From: Acidobacteriota bacterium
GTDB taxonomy: Bacteria > Acidobacteriota > Thermoanaerobaculia > Thermoanaerobaculales > Thermoanaerobaculaceae
Assembly (NCBI GenBank): GCA_016213675.1
Contig: JACQZW010000078.1
Location: 31,481 to 95,480, forward strand
Length of the DNA stretch: 64,000 nucleotides
Reading direction: 5' to 3'
Made by a program: the position numbers and the translations under genes. Below the pieces are notes generated by a model, which was not told the DNA's origin, made no database searches, and saw only the letters and a list, made by a program, of their open reading frames with translations. Below, piece after piece: positions 35,148-44,869 of this stretch. Position 1 is the stretch's first letter. Each line of letters begins with the position of its first letter.

Positions 35148-38100
35148 TCATCCGCCGGCCGGGCCCGGCGAGAACGCCGGCGGCGGGGCCACCGGCGGCG
35201 TCGGGGCGAGCAGGCGGATCCCCGCGGCGTCGGCCCGGGCGCGGAAAGCCGCGACGTCCCCGGCCAGGAACGCGTTCACCCCGTCGAGCACCTTCGCGAG
35301 CCTCGCCTCGGCGTCGCGCAGGTAGGCGAGGTGCGACGCGCTGGGTGGCGCCCACGTCGACGTCAGGTAGTCCTCGAGCTCGAAGATCCTCGTCACCGGG
35401 TCGGCCTCGGCGACGATCCCGACCGTCTCCGGCGGGTTCCACAGCGTCTTCTCGATGGCGGTGAGCCGGTCCTTGAGGGCCGACCCGTCGACGGCCAGCG
35501 CCGGCTCCTCGGGCTTGGCCGGGGGCGGCGAGCCGGCCTCGCGGGCGGCCCGCTCGCCGCGGGCCGTGTCCGCCTTGACCCGGGCGACGACGGTCTCGAC
35601 GTCGGCCCTGGCCGCGCGGACGTTCTCCACCGCCTCGACGGCGGCATCGCGCAGCCGGCCGACCGCGAAGATCGCGTCGGTGCGCCGCTGCCAGTCGGCT
35701 GGCGTGGTGCCGGCCCGCGGGTCCTGGCGGACCTCGACGGTCGCGCGCGCCTCGCGGTCGCGGAAGCGGAGCGTGACGGTGTAGGTGCCGGGCGCGACCT
35801 CGGGGCCGCGCGGCTCCCGGTCGGGCGGTGGCGGCTCGAGGCGGGGGAGCTGGCGGAACGGGCCGCGGCGCAGGTCCCAGTTCGCGCGGTTGACGCCGAG
35901 CCGGGCCGGGCCCTTGAAGGTCCGGATCACCTTGCCGGCGGCGTCGCTGACCAGGATCTCGACCTTGGGCTCCGTGTCGTCGCCGGCAGCCGGTGTGGCC
36001 GGCGGCGTCGGCTTCGGCGCCGCCTCGGGCCCCCACGGCTGGCCGGCGACCTTCTGCGCGTGCTCGGCGGCCTTGCGCGCCTTCTCCTTGTCCTCGTCGT
36101 GGAGCGGCAGGTCGGGGAGGTTGAGCGAATAGGTGAGGATCGCGCCGTACGGGCGGTCGGCGCCGCGGAACTCGGTGGCGCCGAAGCCGAACCCGCCGGC
36201 CTCGGGGCTGCGGGCGTGCTGCAGCGCCGGTCCCGGCGCGTACAGGTGGAGCGGCTCGGCCAACGTCGCGGCCGACAGCTCGCGCAGCGGCCGGAGGTCG
36301 TCGAGCACCCAGGCGGCGCGGCCGTGGGTGCCGATCACGAGGTCGGCGTCACGCGCCTGGATCGCCATGTCCATCACCGACACGGTGGGCACGGTCTTCG
36401 CGAGGGGCAGCCAGCTCCGGCCGCCATCGATCGTCGCGTAGAGGCCGAACTCGGTGCCGAGGAAGAGCAGGTCGCGCTTCACCGGGTCCTGGACGATCAC
36501 GAGCGCCCAGCCGCGCAGCGCCGGGGTGACCAGGTTGGTCCAGGTTGCGCCGAAGTCGGTGGTCTTCAGGACGTACGGCGTCCAGTTCGAACGCCGGTGG
36601 TCCTCGAGGACGACGAACGCCTCGGAGGCTGAGAAGCGCGACGGCTCGATGTGCGGGATCCAGGTGTTGGCCGGCACGCCCCTGAGGTTCACCTCGACGC
36701 TCGTCCACGACGCGCCGCCGTCGCGGGTGACGTGGATGCGGCCGTCGTCGGAGCCGGTCCAGATCACGCCCTTCTCGACCGGGCTCGGCGCGATCGTCAG
36801 CAGCGTGCAGTAGTTCTCGGCCGCGGTGACGTCGGGGGTCAGCCCGCCCGAGTCGTCCTGCTTCTGCCACGCCTTGGTGTCGGTCGTCAGGTCCGGGCTG
36901 ATCACCTTCCAGCTCTCGCCGCGGTCGGTCGAGGCGTGGACGAACTGGCTGCCGTAGTAGACCGTCCCCGGCGCGAACGGGTCGACAGCGAGGGCGGAGT
37001 TCCAGTTGAAGCGCAGCCTGACGCCTGCCGGTGCGGGCGGGCGGATGTGACGGATCGTGCCGGCCGCGAGGTCGAAGCGCATCAGGTTGCCGCCCTGCCA
37101 CATCGAGTAGCCGACGCCCGGCAGCGCGGTGTCGGGGAGCACGTTGTAGCCGTCACCGCCGCCGACCAGGCGCCACATGTGGTTCCTGATCCCGCCCTCC
37201 TCGAAGGTCCGCGACGGGCCGTGCCACGAGCCGTTGTCCTGCATCCCGCCCATCACATTGTAGGGCAGGGCGCCGTCGACGGCGACGTGGTAGAACTGGG
37301 CGAGCGGCAGGTTGGTGACGAAGCGCATGGTCGCGCCGCGGTCGCGGCTCTCGCCGATCCCGCCGTCGTCCCCGGTGTACAGCCGGCGGCCGTCCGCGGG
37401 GTCGATCCACATCGCGTGGAAGTCGCCGTGCAACGAGCGCGCGCCCTCGAGCGCGCGGAACGTCTTGCCGGCGTCGTCCGAGACGCGCACGCCGTAGTCG
37501 AGGCGGTAGACGCGGTTCGGCCACTCGGGATCGACCCGGATGTCGGCGAAGTAGAACGGCCGGGGCGAGATGTTGGGCTCCTCGTTGATCGTCGTGAACG
37601 TCCGCCCGCCGTCGGTCGAGCGCAGCAGCGCGCTCTTCTCGGCCTCGACGAGGGCGTAGACCACCTCGGGGTGGGAGCGGCAGAACGCCACCCCGATGCG
37701 GCCGAGGACGCCCTTGGGCAGGCCGTCCTCCGGCTGCAGCCGGGTCCAGGTCGTGCCGCCGTCGTGGGTCACGTGGAGGCCCGAGCCGGGGCCGCCGGAG
37801 CGGAAGAAGAACGGCCAGCGGCGGAACTGCCACATCGCGGCGAACAGCGTGTTCGGGTTCGACGGGTCGATGGCGAGGTCGGCCGCGCCGGTGCGCTCGT
37901 CGACGTAGAGGACCTTCTTCCAGGTCGCCCCGCCGTCGGCGGTCTTGAACACCCCGCGCTCGGCGTTCTCGCCCCACTCGCGGCCGAGCGCCGCGACCCA
38001 GGCGATGTCGGGGTCCGTCGGGTGCGTGACGATGCGGGCGATCCGCTCGCTGCCGTCGAGGCCGACGTGTGTCCAGGTCTTGCCGCCGTCGAGGGTGCGA

Positions 38101-38465
38101 TAGACGCCGTTGCCGACCGACGCGGAGTTGCGCACGTTGCTCTCGCCGGTGCCGACCCAAACGATCTCGGGGTTGGGCTGGAAGATCGCGATGGCGCCGA
38201 TCGCCGCGACCTTCTGCTCGTCGAACAGCGGCTTCCAGGTCACCCCGCCGTTGGCCGACTTCCACACCCCGCCGGTGGCGGCGCCGACCCACACGACGTC
38301 GGGATCGGCCTCGACGGCCTGGATGTCGGCGATCCGACCGCTCATCCCGGCCGGCCCGATGCAGCGCGCCTTCAGTCCGCCGAGCAGGTCGGGGTCGATG
38401 TCGGCGGCGGTGGCGGTGAAGGCGAGGACGAGGGCGGCGACGACGAGGATGGTCAGGCGGCGCAT
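35148..38465 (-). CDS. large exported VPS10/BNR propeller protein
   Basis: 1105 residues. The ATG follows GGGAGGAA, and a signal peptide ends near residue 21. Two seven-bladed-type propellers made of sortilin/VPS10-like repeats fill residues about 25-720 (VWVGAATGGVWKSANGGVTW, VYRTLDGGKTWTHVG, LLRSTDGGRTFTTI). A C-terminal section has an Ig-like domain (GTYTVTLRFRDREARATVEV) and a helical region. Proteins of this build are annotated as glycosyl hydrolase or xyloglucanase-like, but no catalytic acids can be assigned. It runs antiparallel to the lipoprotein gene, with stops 9 bases apart. Confidence 0.8.
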   Translation of the reverse strand: MRRLTILVVAALVLAFTATAADIDPDLLGGLKARCIGPAGMSGRIADIQAVEADPDVVWVGAATGGVWKSANGGVTWKPLFDEQKVAAIGAIAIFQPNPEIVWVGTGESNVRNSASVGNGVYRTLDGGKTWTHVGLDGSERIARIVTHPTDPDIAWVAALGREWGENAERGVFKTADGGATWKKVLYVDERTGAADLAIDPSNPNTLFAAMWQFRRWPFFFRSGGPGSGLHVTHDGGTTWTRLQPEDGLPKGVLGRIGVAFCRSHPEVVYALVEAEKSALLRSTDGGRTFTTINEEPNISPRPFYFADIRVDPEWPNRVYRLDYGVRVSDDAGKTFRALEGARSLHGDFHAMWIDPADGRRLYTGDDGGIGESRDRGATMRFVTNLPLAQFYHVAVDGALPYNVMGGMQDNGSWHGPSRTFEEGGIRNHMWRLVGGGDGYNVLPDTALPGVGYSMWQGGNLMRFDLAAGTIRHIRPPAPAGVRLRFNWNSALAVDPFAPGTVYYGSQFVHASTDRGESWKVISPDLTTDTKAWQKQDDSGGLTPDVTAAENYCTLLTIAPSPVEKGVIWTGSDDGRIHVTRDGGASWTSVEVNLRGVPANTWIPHIEPSRFSASEAFVVLEDHRRSNWTPYVLKTTDFGATWTNLVTPALRGWALVIVQDPVKRDLLFLGTEFGLYATIDGGRSWLPLAKTVPTVSVMDMAIQARDADLVIGTHGRAAWVLDDLRPLRELSAATLAEPLHLYAPGPALQHARSPEAGGFGFGATEFRGADRPYGAILTYSLNLPDLPLHDEDKEKARKAAEHAQKVAGQPWGPEAAPKPTPPATPAAGDDTEPKVEILVSDAAGKVIRTFKGPARLGVNRANWDLRRGPFRQLPRLEPPPPDREPRGPEVAPGTYTVTLRFRDREARATVEVRQDPRAGTTPADWQRRTDAIFAVGRLRDAAVEAVENVRAARADVETVVARVKADTARGERAAREAGSPPPAKPEEPALAVDGSALKDRLTAIEKTLWNPPETVGIVAEADPVTRIFELEDYLTSTWAPPSASHLAYLRDAEARLAKVLDGVNAFLAGDVAAFRARADAAGIRLLAPTPPVAPPPAFSPGPAGG

Positions 38466-38540
38466 GGTTCCTCCCGGGTCGGGCGTGCTTCGTGCGAGTC
38501 TCCCCGCGCCGGGCGGCGCTGTCAATCCGACGGCGAGCGG

Positions 38541-40646
38541 TTACGGCGCGTGCACGAGGGTCCGGCGCGGGGGACGAGGCGCGGACAGGTCGAGGGCGAG
38601 GACGCCGGCGCCGAAGGTGCCGGCGAGCAGGGTGCGACCGCCGTCGGCGAGGGCGAGCGCCCGCACCTCGTACGGCGGGCTGCCGGTTCCGAAGGGTGCC
38701 CACGAGTCACCGCGGTCGCGACTGACGTACACGCCGGACCACGTCCCGGCGTAGACCGTCCCGGGACGGCCCGGGTCGGCGAGGAGCGCCCCGACCGGGT
38801 ACCACGTGGCCGGTGCCCAGCCCGGTAGGCCGCTTCTGGCGGCCTGCCAGGAGAGTCCGAGGTCGGCGCTCCTGAACACGCCTCCGTTGTGTGTGCCCAA
38901 GTAGAGGGTCCCGTCGAGCATTGGGTCTGCGGCGAGGGCGAGCGCCCCGCTCACCGGGACGCTCATCCCTTGAAGCCAGGTCGACCCGCCATCGTCGGAG
39001 CGGAGCGCACCGACCCAGGTTCCGCCGAGCCTGATCTCCCCGGCGGCCAGGACCGTCTGCGGATGGTACGGATCCCGCAGGAGCGCACCAATCGACGTCT
39101 GGCCGGGGACCGGCGAGACGTTGGTCCAGGTCGTACCCGCGTCCTGGCTTCGGAAGATGCCGCCCGGGGCCATGAAGCTGTTGGCGGATCCCGTCAGTAG
39201 CCACTCGGGAGCAGCCGCATCAGCCAGCACCGAGGTGCAGCTCCAGCCCCTGACCAAGGACCACGTCGCGCCGGGGTTCGCAGTCGCGAACAGGCCCCAC
39301 GGAGTCGCGGCGTAGAGCGGGCTCTGCGGGGCGCCCTGGGCGAAGCCGCCGACCTGGAACGTCGGCTGCTCCCAACCCCTCCAGTTGTAGGGCAGGCCGT
39401 TACTGGCCATTTCCCATGTGGCCCCAAGGCTGTCGCTGCGGAACACGCCCTGCAGCTCGGTCCCCGCAAGCAGGGCTCCGCACTGATCGACGTGGACCGC
39501 GGTGACGTACGCGTTGCGCAGCCCGGCCGTGCGGCGTGTCCAGGTTTGGCCGGCGTCGGCACTGAACATGGGTCCCTCTCTGGAGCCGGACGCCCACACC
39601 TTCATGGCGTCGTCGTGGGAGACGACGATCCCGGCCACGCCTTCGATCGTCTGGTCGCACGGGAAGCCCGTCGAGCCGCATGCGATCCCGCTCCAGGTGG
39701 CGCCTCCGTCCGCGCTCGCGGTCAGCGCCCGCTGTCCGACCGCGTAGACGATACGTGGCTGGGACGGCGCGAATGCCACGGCCGAAAAGCTCTCGAACGC
39801 CGGAGGCCCGCCGAGCGCCATGGCCCAGCTCTCGCCCGAGTCATTGCTCGCGTACACGCCGTCGTTGGTTGCGGTCAGGAGGTGGCGGTCATCGGTGGGA
39901 TCGACGGCGACATCGTTGAGGTACCAGGCGGACTCGGGCAGGCCCTGCGGGAAGCACACCCAGGTGTCGCCGAAGTCCTCCGAGCGGCACACGCCCCGGT
40001 CGGCCCGCCCTCCGGTTGCGTAGAGTCGTCCCTCGTGCGCGGGGGCTGGCAGCACCCGGCGTGGCGGGTAGGTTCCCCAGAACACGGTGGCGAGAGGGTG
40101 CCATGTCTGCCCCCCGTCCGCGCTGCGGAAGAGGCCGGATTCGGCCGCGAGCCAGGCAATCTCTGGGTCGGTGGGATCGAGAGCCAGGGCGGCACCGAAC
40201 GCGAACGTCGCCGATGGGTCGGGACGCGTCCAGGTCGCCCCGCCATCTACCGAGCGGAAGACGGACACCATCTGACACGACTGGCGTTCCTGCGCGACTG
40301 TCGCGACCAGGAGGTCGGGATCGGCGGGGCTCGTCGCGAGGTCGCACACCTGCGACCCCTGCAGCCCACGTGAGGCCCAGTGCGCGCCGGCATCCGTGCT
40401 GCGGAACACGCCGTTGCCGGTCGCCAGGAACACGGCACCGGCCTGGGAGGGGGACACGACGAGTCGAGTGGTCGCCGCCGCGTCCGGGCCGAGGCTGCGC
40501 CACGTGGCGGCGCTCGAGGCGTGGATCGGAATCAGCGTGCCGAGCAGGATGGCGGACGCTGCCAAGGCTCGTCCTGTCCTCCTTGTCGCGGCGGTGGAAC
40601 CTGGCACGTCGCTGCACACAAGCGCGAAACCATGGGTACGTCTCAT
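38541..40646 (-). CDS. exported BNR/Asp-box propeller protein
   Basis: 701 residues from the ATG at 40646 (weak GGGGG upstream; a TTG ten codons earlier is less likely). An atypically long signal region ends near SSAATWRSLG. The mature protein is repeated Asp-box blades (VFRSTDAGAHW, VFRSVDGGATW, LFRSADGGQTW, VYASNDSGESW, VYVSRDRGDSW) spaced about 45-60 residues, enough for two propellers. Similar in build to the gene downstream (38465-35148); the two may be co-transcribed (gap 75 bases). No active site seen; function unknown. Confidence 0.75.
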   Translation of the reverse strand: MRRTHGFALVCSDVPGSTAATRRTGRALAASAILLGTLIPIHASSAATWRSLGPDAAATTRLVVSPSQAGAVFLATGNGVFRSTDAGAHWASRGLQGSQVCDLATSPADPDLLVATVAQERQSCQMVSVFRSVDGGATWTRPDPSATFAFGAALALDPTDPEIAWLAAESGLFRSADGGQTWHPLATVFWGTYPPRRVLPAPAHEGRLYATGGRADRGVCRSEDFGDTWVCFPQGLPESAWYLNDVAVDPTDDRHLLTATNDGVYASNDSGESWAMALGGPPAFESFSAVAFAPSQPRIVYAVGQRALTASADGGATWSGIACGSTGFPCDQTIEGVAGIVVSHDDAMKVWASGSREGPMFSADAGQTWTRRTAGLRNAYVTAVHVDQCGALLAGTELQGVFRSDSLGATWEMASNGLPYNWRGWEQPTFQVGGFAQGAPQSPLYAATPWGLFATANPGATWSLVRGWSCTSVLADAAAPEWLLTGSANSFMAPGGIFRSQDAGTTWTNVSPVPGQTSIGALLRDPYHPQTVLAAGEIRLGGTWVGALRSDDGGSTWLQGMSVPVSGALALAADPMLDGTLYLGTHNGGVFRSADLGLSWQAARSGLPGWAPATWYPVGALLADPGRPGTVYAGTWSGVYVSRDRGDSWAPFGTGSPPYEVRALALADGGRTLLAGTFGAGVLALDLSAPRPPRRTLVHAP

Positions 40647-40771
40647 TGTTGCCCCCGTGTCTGCAATTGCCGCCAATCTAGGCCGTCCGGCGGCCTGTGT
40701 CCACCCCGGGGAATGCGGCGAGCCATTTAGCGGTAGTGATGTTAGCTTGACTGTCGAGAGGTGGAGGTCGC

Positions 40772-41218
40772 ATGGGCAAAGGATCGCAGCCGCGCTGCGA
40801 GTTCGATCCGGCGGCGCTGGTCAGGCGTATCGACATGACCGTGCCCGGCGAGGTCGCGGCGATCACGCCGGCGGTGGCCAAGATCATGGCCGTCGTCGGC
40901 GAGATGGGCTGCTCCGGCGGCAAGGAGTACGACATCGAGCTCGCCGTCACCGAGGCGCTGGCCAACGCCGTGATCCACGGCTGCCGGCGCGACCCGGGCA
41001 AGGCCGTCGAGATCACCGTCGAGTGCGACCCGGCCCGCGGCATGCTCATCGTCGTCCGCGACCCCGGCGAGGGGTTCGACCCCGCGACGGTGCCGAGCCC
41101 GCTCGTCGGCGAGCGCCTGTTCAAGCGCGGCGGTCGCGGCGTCTACCTCATCAACTGCCTGATGGACGAGGTCCGCTACGAGCGCGGCGGCACCGAGATC
41201 TGGATGGTCAAGCGATAA
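40772..41218 (+). CDS. RsbW-like serine kinase / anti-sigma factor ATPase
   Basis: A 148-residue stand-alone GHKL ATPase domain. The N box is ELAVTEALANAVIHG, the G1 box VRDPGEGFDP and the G2 region KRGGRGVYLINCLMDEV, all of the RsbW/SpoIIAB type. Such proteins phosphorylate an anti-anti-sigma factor and hold a sigma factor. No partner STAS protein, PP2C phosphatase or sigma factor gene is adjacent. GGAGG lies before the ATG. It is divergent from the propeller gene. Confidence 0.85.
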   Translation: MGKGSQPRCEFDPAALVRRIDMTVPGEVAAITPAVAKIMAVVGEMGCSGGKEYDIELAVTEALANAVIHGCRRDPGKAVEITVECDPARGMLIVVRDPGEGFDPATVPSPLVGERLFKRGGRGVYLINCLMDEVRYERGGTEIWMVKR

Positions 41219-41274
41219 GGCGGGATCCGGGCTCCGGGGTCCGGGAAGGCCGGTGAGACGGGGTCTCCCGGTGC

Positions 41275-41288
41275 TAGAATCCGCGGCT
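41275..41288 (+). promoter_or_regulatory. -10 box upstream of rimO
   Basis: TAGAAT at 41275-41280 lies 8 bases before a GTG (41289) that is in frame with rimO. If this is a leaderless promoter like others in the window, either RimO carries a 78-residue N-terminal extension, or the tandem repeats form a 5' leader. Confidence 0.45.
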
Positions 41289-41342
41289 GTGGCGCACAAC
41301 CCCGCACATCGCGCTGGCCAGCCGGCCGACCGGGCTGAGGGC

Positions 41343-41528
41343 GAGCCGGGACCTGCTCCCGGCGAGCCGGGGGGCTCGGGGGGGCGTAGGCGACGGGTGG
41401 GGGCGGGGAGCGTCGCCGGGCCCCCCCGCGTGAGCGAGCCGGGACGTGCTCCCGGCGAGCCGGGGGGCTCGGGGGGGCGTAGGCGACGGGTGGGGGTTGG
41501 GAGCGTCGCCGGGCCCCCCCGCGTGATA
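41343..41528 (+). repeat. 93-bp direct tandem repeat at the rimO 5' end
   Basis: Two copies (41343-41435 and 41436-41528) differ at only a few bases. 93 is a multiple of three, so the rimO frame stays open through both. Each copy ends with CGCGTGA; the second of these GTGs is the conventional rimO start. Confidence 0.9.
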
Positions 41529-42932
41529 GTCGGAATGATCTCACTGGGGTGCGCGAAGAACCTGGTGGACGCCGAGGTCATGCTCGGGCACCTGGCGGAG
41601 GGCGGCGCGCGCATCACGGCGGACCTCGACGAGGCCGAGGTGATCGTCGTCAACACCTGCGGCTTCATCGCCGACGCCAAGCGCGAGTCGATCCAGACGA
41701 TCCTCGAGGTGGCGGCGCGCAAGGGCGACGGGACGCTCAAGCGCCTGGTCGTCGCCGGCTGCATGGCGCAGCGCTACGCCGCCGAGCTCGAGGCCGAGAT
41801 CCCCGAGATCGACGCGCTGATCGGCCTCGACGAGCTGCAGCGCGCGCCCGAGGCCGTCCTCGGGGCGATCGGCCGCGAGCACGTCCCCGACCAGCGCGGC
41901 GCGCTCGCCCTCTACGACCACGCCTCGCCGCGCCTGCTCGCCACCGGCGGGGTGTTCGCCTACCTCAAGGTCGCGGAGGGGTGCGACAACCCCTGCGCGT
42001 TCTGCCACATCCCGCGGATGCGCGGGGCGTTCCGGTCGCGGACGGTGGGCTCGCTGGTCGCCGAGGCGCGCCGCCTCGAGGAGCTCGGCGTCCGCGAGCT
42101 GATCCTCGTCGCCCAGGACACCACCCGTTACGGCGAGGACCTCGGCCTCGGCACGACCGGCCTGCGCCGGCTGCTCGAGGCGCTGCTCGCCGGCACGACG
42201 GCGCCGTGGATCCGTTTCCTCTACGCCTACCCCGCGACGCTCGACCAGGGCGTGTTCGACCTCATGGCGCGCGAGCCGCGGCTCGTGCCCTACCTCGACA
42301 TCCCGCTGCAGCACGCCTCGCGCACCGTCCTCAAGGCGATGAAGCGCGGCGGCGACGCCCGCTCGTACCGGCGGATGATCGAGAGGGCGCGCGCGACGGT
42401 GCCCGGCCTCGGGGTCCGCTCGACGTTCATCGTCGGGTTCCCGGGCGAGGGCGACGCGGAGCTCGCCGAGCTCGAGCGCTTCCTCGACGAGGTGCGCTTC
42501 GACCACGTCGGCGTCTTCACCTACTCGTGGCAGGAGGAGAACCCCGGCGCCGCCCTCGGCGACCCGGTCCCCGAACGGGTCAAGGCGCAGCGGATGCGGC
42601 GGCTGATGCGGCAGCAGGAGCGGATCAGCCGCGAGTCGTACCGGCGGCTCAAGGGCCTGGAGGTCACGGCCATCGTCGACGGGCCGAGCGAGGAGTCCGA
42701 GTACCTGCTCCAGGGGCGGCTCGCCCAGCAGGCGCCGGAGGTCGACGGCCGCGTGCTGTTCACCGACGGCACGGCGCGGCCGGGCGACCTGGTCCGGGTG
42801 CGCATCGACAAGACCTACGCGTTCGACCTCGTCGGCCCGATCATCGCCGTCGTGGACGCCGCGCCCGCTCGCCGGCAGGCCGCGCTGCCCTCGCTCCCGT
42901 TTATGCCCGTCATCGCCCGGCCGGCGGTCTAG
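41523..42932 (+). CDS. rimO: ribosomal protein S12 methylthiotransferase RimO
   Basis: Radical-SAM enzyme that adds a methylthio group to an Asp of ribosomal protein S12. From the GTG at 41523 it has 469 residues: an N-terminal UPF0004 domain with the auxiliary-cluster cysteines (SLGCAKNLVDAE, VNTCGFI, GCMAQRY), the radical-SAM motif CDNPCAFC followed by HIPRMRGAFRSR, and a C-terminal TRAM domain. SLGCAKNLVDAE identifies RimO rather than MiaB. The GTG lacks a good ribosome site. The frame is open to 41253, with a possible leaderless GTG at 41289, so the true N-terminus is uncertain. ribF follows after three bases. Confidence 0.9.
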   Translation: MIVGMISLGCAKNLVDAEVMLGHLAEGGARITADLDEAEVIVVNTCGFIADAKRESIQTILEVAARKGDGTLKRLVVAGCMAQRYAAELEAEIPEIDALIGLDELQRAPEAVLGAIGREHVPDQRGALALYDHASPRLLATGGVFAYLKVAEGCDNPCAFCHIPRMRGAFRSRTVGSLVAEARRLEELGVRELILVAQDTTRYGEDLGLGTTGLRRLLEALLAGTTAPWIRFLYAYPATLDQGVFDLMAREPRLVPYLDIPLQHASRTVLKAMKRGGDARSYRRMIERARATVPGLGVRSTFIVGFPGEGDAELAELERFLDEVRFDHVGVFTYSWQEENPGAALGDPVPERVKAQRMRRLMRQQERISRESYRRLKGLEVTAIVDGPSEESEYLLQGRLAQQAPEVDGRVLFTDGTARPGDLVRVRIDKTYAFDLVGPIIAVVDAAPARRQAALPSLPFMPVIARPAV

Positions 42933-42935
42933 CCC

Positions 42936-43901
42936 ATGGAGATACTCAGGAACCCCGCGCCGAGCTCCGACCTCCCCCGCGGCGGGGTGGTGACGATCGG
43001 CAACTTCGACGGCGTCCACCGCGGCCACCAGGCGATGATCGGCGGCGCCATCGCCCGCGCCCGCGAGCTCGGCGTCCCGGCGGTCGCGCTCACGTTCGAG
43101 CCGCACCCGGAGAAGGTCCTGCGCCCGGAGTCGGGCCTCAAGCTGCTCTCCACCGCGACGCAGAAGGCGCAGCTCCTGGCCCGCCTCGGCGTCGACACCC
43201 TCGTCGAGCTCGGCTTCGACCGCCGCTTCGCCGCGACCACCGCGGAGGAGTTCGCCCGCGAGTTCCTGCATCGCCGCCTCGCCCCCCGCGAGGTGCGGCT
43301 CGGCAACAACTTCCGCTTCGGCGCGGCGCGCATGGGCGACGTCAACTACCTCTCGGTGATCGGCCACGAGCTCGGCTTCACGGTCAGCGGGATGACGCCG
43401 CTGCTCGACGGCGCCGACCCGATCTCCTCGACCCGGGTGCGGCGCGAGGCGGCGAGGGGACACGTCGAGGAGGCGTGGCGGCTGCTCGCCCGGCCGTACT
43501 ACGTCGACGGCAACGTTTACCGCGGCGAGCGGATGGGCCGCCAGCTCGGCTTCCCGACGCTCAACATCGAGGTCACCAACGAGCTGGTCCCGGCCCACGG
43601 GGTGTACGTCACCGCCGTGAACATCCCGTCGTTCTCGCGGGTGTTCCCGTCGGTGACCAACATCGGGGTGCGCCCGACGGTGTACGAGAACTACGCCGTG
43701 ACCATCGAGAGCCACGTCCTCGACTTCACCGCCGACCTCTACCGCGAGCCGGTGCGCCTGTACTTCCTGAAGCGCCTGCGCGACGAGCAGACGTTCCCGT
43801 CGAGCATGGCGCTGGTGGCGCAGATCTCCCGCGACGTCGAGGCGACGCGCCTGTACGTCCTCGGCCGCGGCCTGCCCGAGGCCGAGCTGGTGCTGCGGTG
43901 A
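42936..43901 (+). CDS. ribF: bifunctional riboflavin kinase / FAD synthetase
   Basis: A 321-residue enzyme that makes FMN from riboflavin and then FAD. The N-terminal adenylyltransferase domain has GNFDGVHRGHQ (22-32) and SSTRVRR. The C-terminal kinase domain has GRQLGFPTLNIE, the conserved PTxN motif, and GVRPTV. Length and domain order are normal. It lies three bases after rimO and overlaps the next membrane protein gene (GTGA), so these three form an operon. No FMN riboswitch is present. Confidence 0.93.
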   Translation: MEILRNPAPSSDLPRGGVVTIGNFDGVHRGHQAMIGGAIARARELGVPAVALTFEPHPEKVLRPESGLKLLSTATQKAQLLARLGVDTLVELGFDRRFAATTAEEFAREFLHRRLAPREVRLGNNFRFGAARMGDVNYLSVIGHELGFTVSGMTPLLDGADPISSTRVRREAARGHVEEAWRLLARPYYVDGNVYRGERMGRQLGFPTLNIEVTNELVPAHGVYVTAVNIPSFSRVFPSVTNIGVRPTVYENYAVTIESHVLDFTADLYREPVRLYFLKRLRDEQTFPSSMALVAQISRDVEATRLYVLGRGLPEAELVLR

Positions 43902-44863
43902 GCGCGCTCCTCGGCGTGGCGATGGCGGTGGTGCTCGGCGCCCTGGCGGTCGGCGCGGCGACGCTGCGGCGCGGCGGCGACGCACCGGCCCGCCGCCTCG
44001 TCGTGGTGGCGCTCCTCGGCGCCGTCGTCGGCGCCGCGGGCGGCTTCGCCGGGCGAGCGCTGGAGCTCGCGCCGGTCGCGACGCCCCTCGCGGACGGGAC
44101 CGGCGAGCCGTGGCCCGGGCGCGCCGCCGCGCTCGTCGTCGCCTACGCGGTGATCGCCGGCGCCTGCCTGGTCCTCGCGGTGCGCGGCGACGCCGTCGCC
44201 GGTCCCTCGTCGGGGGTCGCCTACGGGCTGGCGTTCGCGCTCGGCGGCGTCCTCGCCTCGCCGCTCGGCGAGCTGTTCCGCGGCCGCGCCGGCGTCCGCG
44301 AGACGCTCGCCGGCGCCGCGCTCGGCGCGACCCTCGGCGCGGTGTTCGGGGCGTTCGCCGGAGCGACGCGGCTGCGCGCGTCGTGGCCGGCGAAGGCCGG
44401 CCGGGTCGCGGGCGGCGCGCTGGCGGCCGCGGCGTCGACGTTCGTCGTTGCCGCGCTCTTCGTGGCGGTGTCGGGCACGACGGCGGCGAAGGCGTCGGCG
44501 GTGATCGGCGCGGCGCTGGCGGCGGTCGCGGCCGCCGCGGCCGGGTCGTGGCTCGTCGAGCGGCGCGTGATCCACGAGGAGCTGGCCGACGAGGCGTCGC
44601 TCGGCATCCTCCCGGCCGCCCTCGCCCCGTCCGTCGCCTCGCACCGGTGGTTCGGCGGCGCGGGCTGGGGGCCCCGCCGCGACGAGCGGTGGGCGATCGT
44701 CGGGCTCCTCACCCAGCTCGCCTACCGCAAGCGCCAGCTCCGCCAGCTCGAAGGCGAGCGGGCGTCGATCTACAGCCTCGAGGTCGGCCGCCTCCGCGAG
44801 CGGGCGCGCCGGGCGCTCGCCGCCTCCACCGCCGTCGCCGAGCCGGGCGACAGGCGGGCGTGA
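43898..44863 (+). CDS. polytopic membrane protein, function unknown
   Basis: 321 residues, very Ala/Gly rich. About seven transmembrane segments lie in residues 1-225, and a soluble, basic, helical C-terminal tail (about 255-321) is probably cytoplasmic (LAYRKRQLRQLEGERASIYSLE). Phe-Gly-x-Phe and Gly-rich helices are reminiscent of PIN/TRAM- or colicin-like membrane modules, but I cannot assign a family. The GTG start overlaps the ribF stop, suggesting translational coupling. It faces a converging gene with only six bases between stops. Confidence 0.6.
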   Translation: MSALLGVAMAVVLGALAVGAATLRRGGDAPARRLVVVALLGAVVGAAGGFAGRALELAPVATPLADGTGEPWPGRAAALVVAYAVIAGACLVLAVRGDAVAGPSSGVAYGLAFALGGVLASPLGELFRGRAGVRETLAGAALGATLGAVFGAFAGATRLRASWPAKAGRVAGGALAAAASTFVVAALFVAVSGTTAAKASAVIGAALAAVAAAAAGSWLVERRVIHEELADEASLGILPAALAPSVASHRWFGGAGWGPRRDERWAIVGLLTQLAYRKRQLRQLEGERASIYSLEVGRLRERARRALAASTAVAEPGDRRA

Positions 44864-44869
44864 GCCGCG

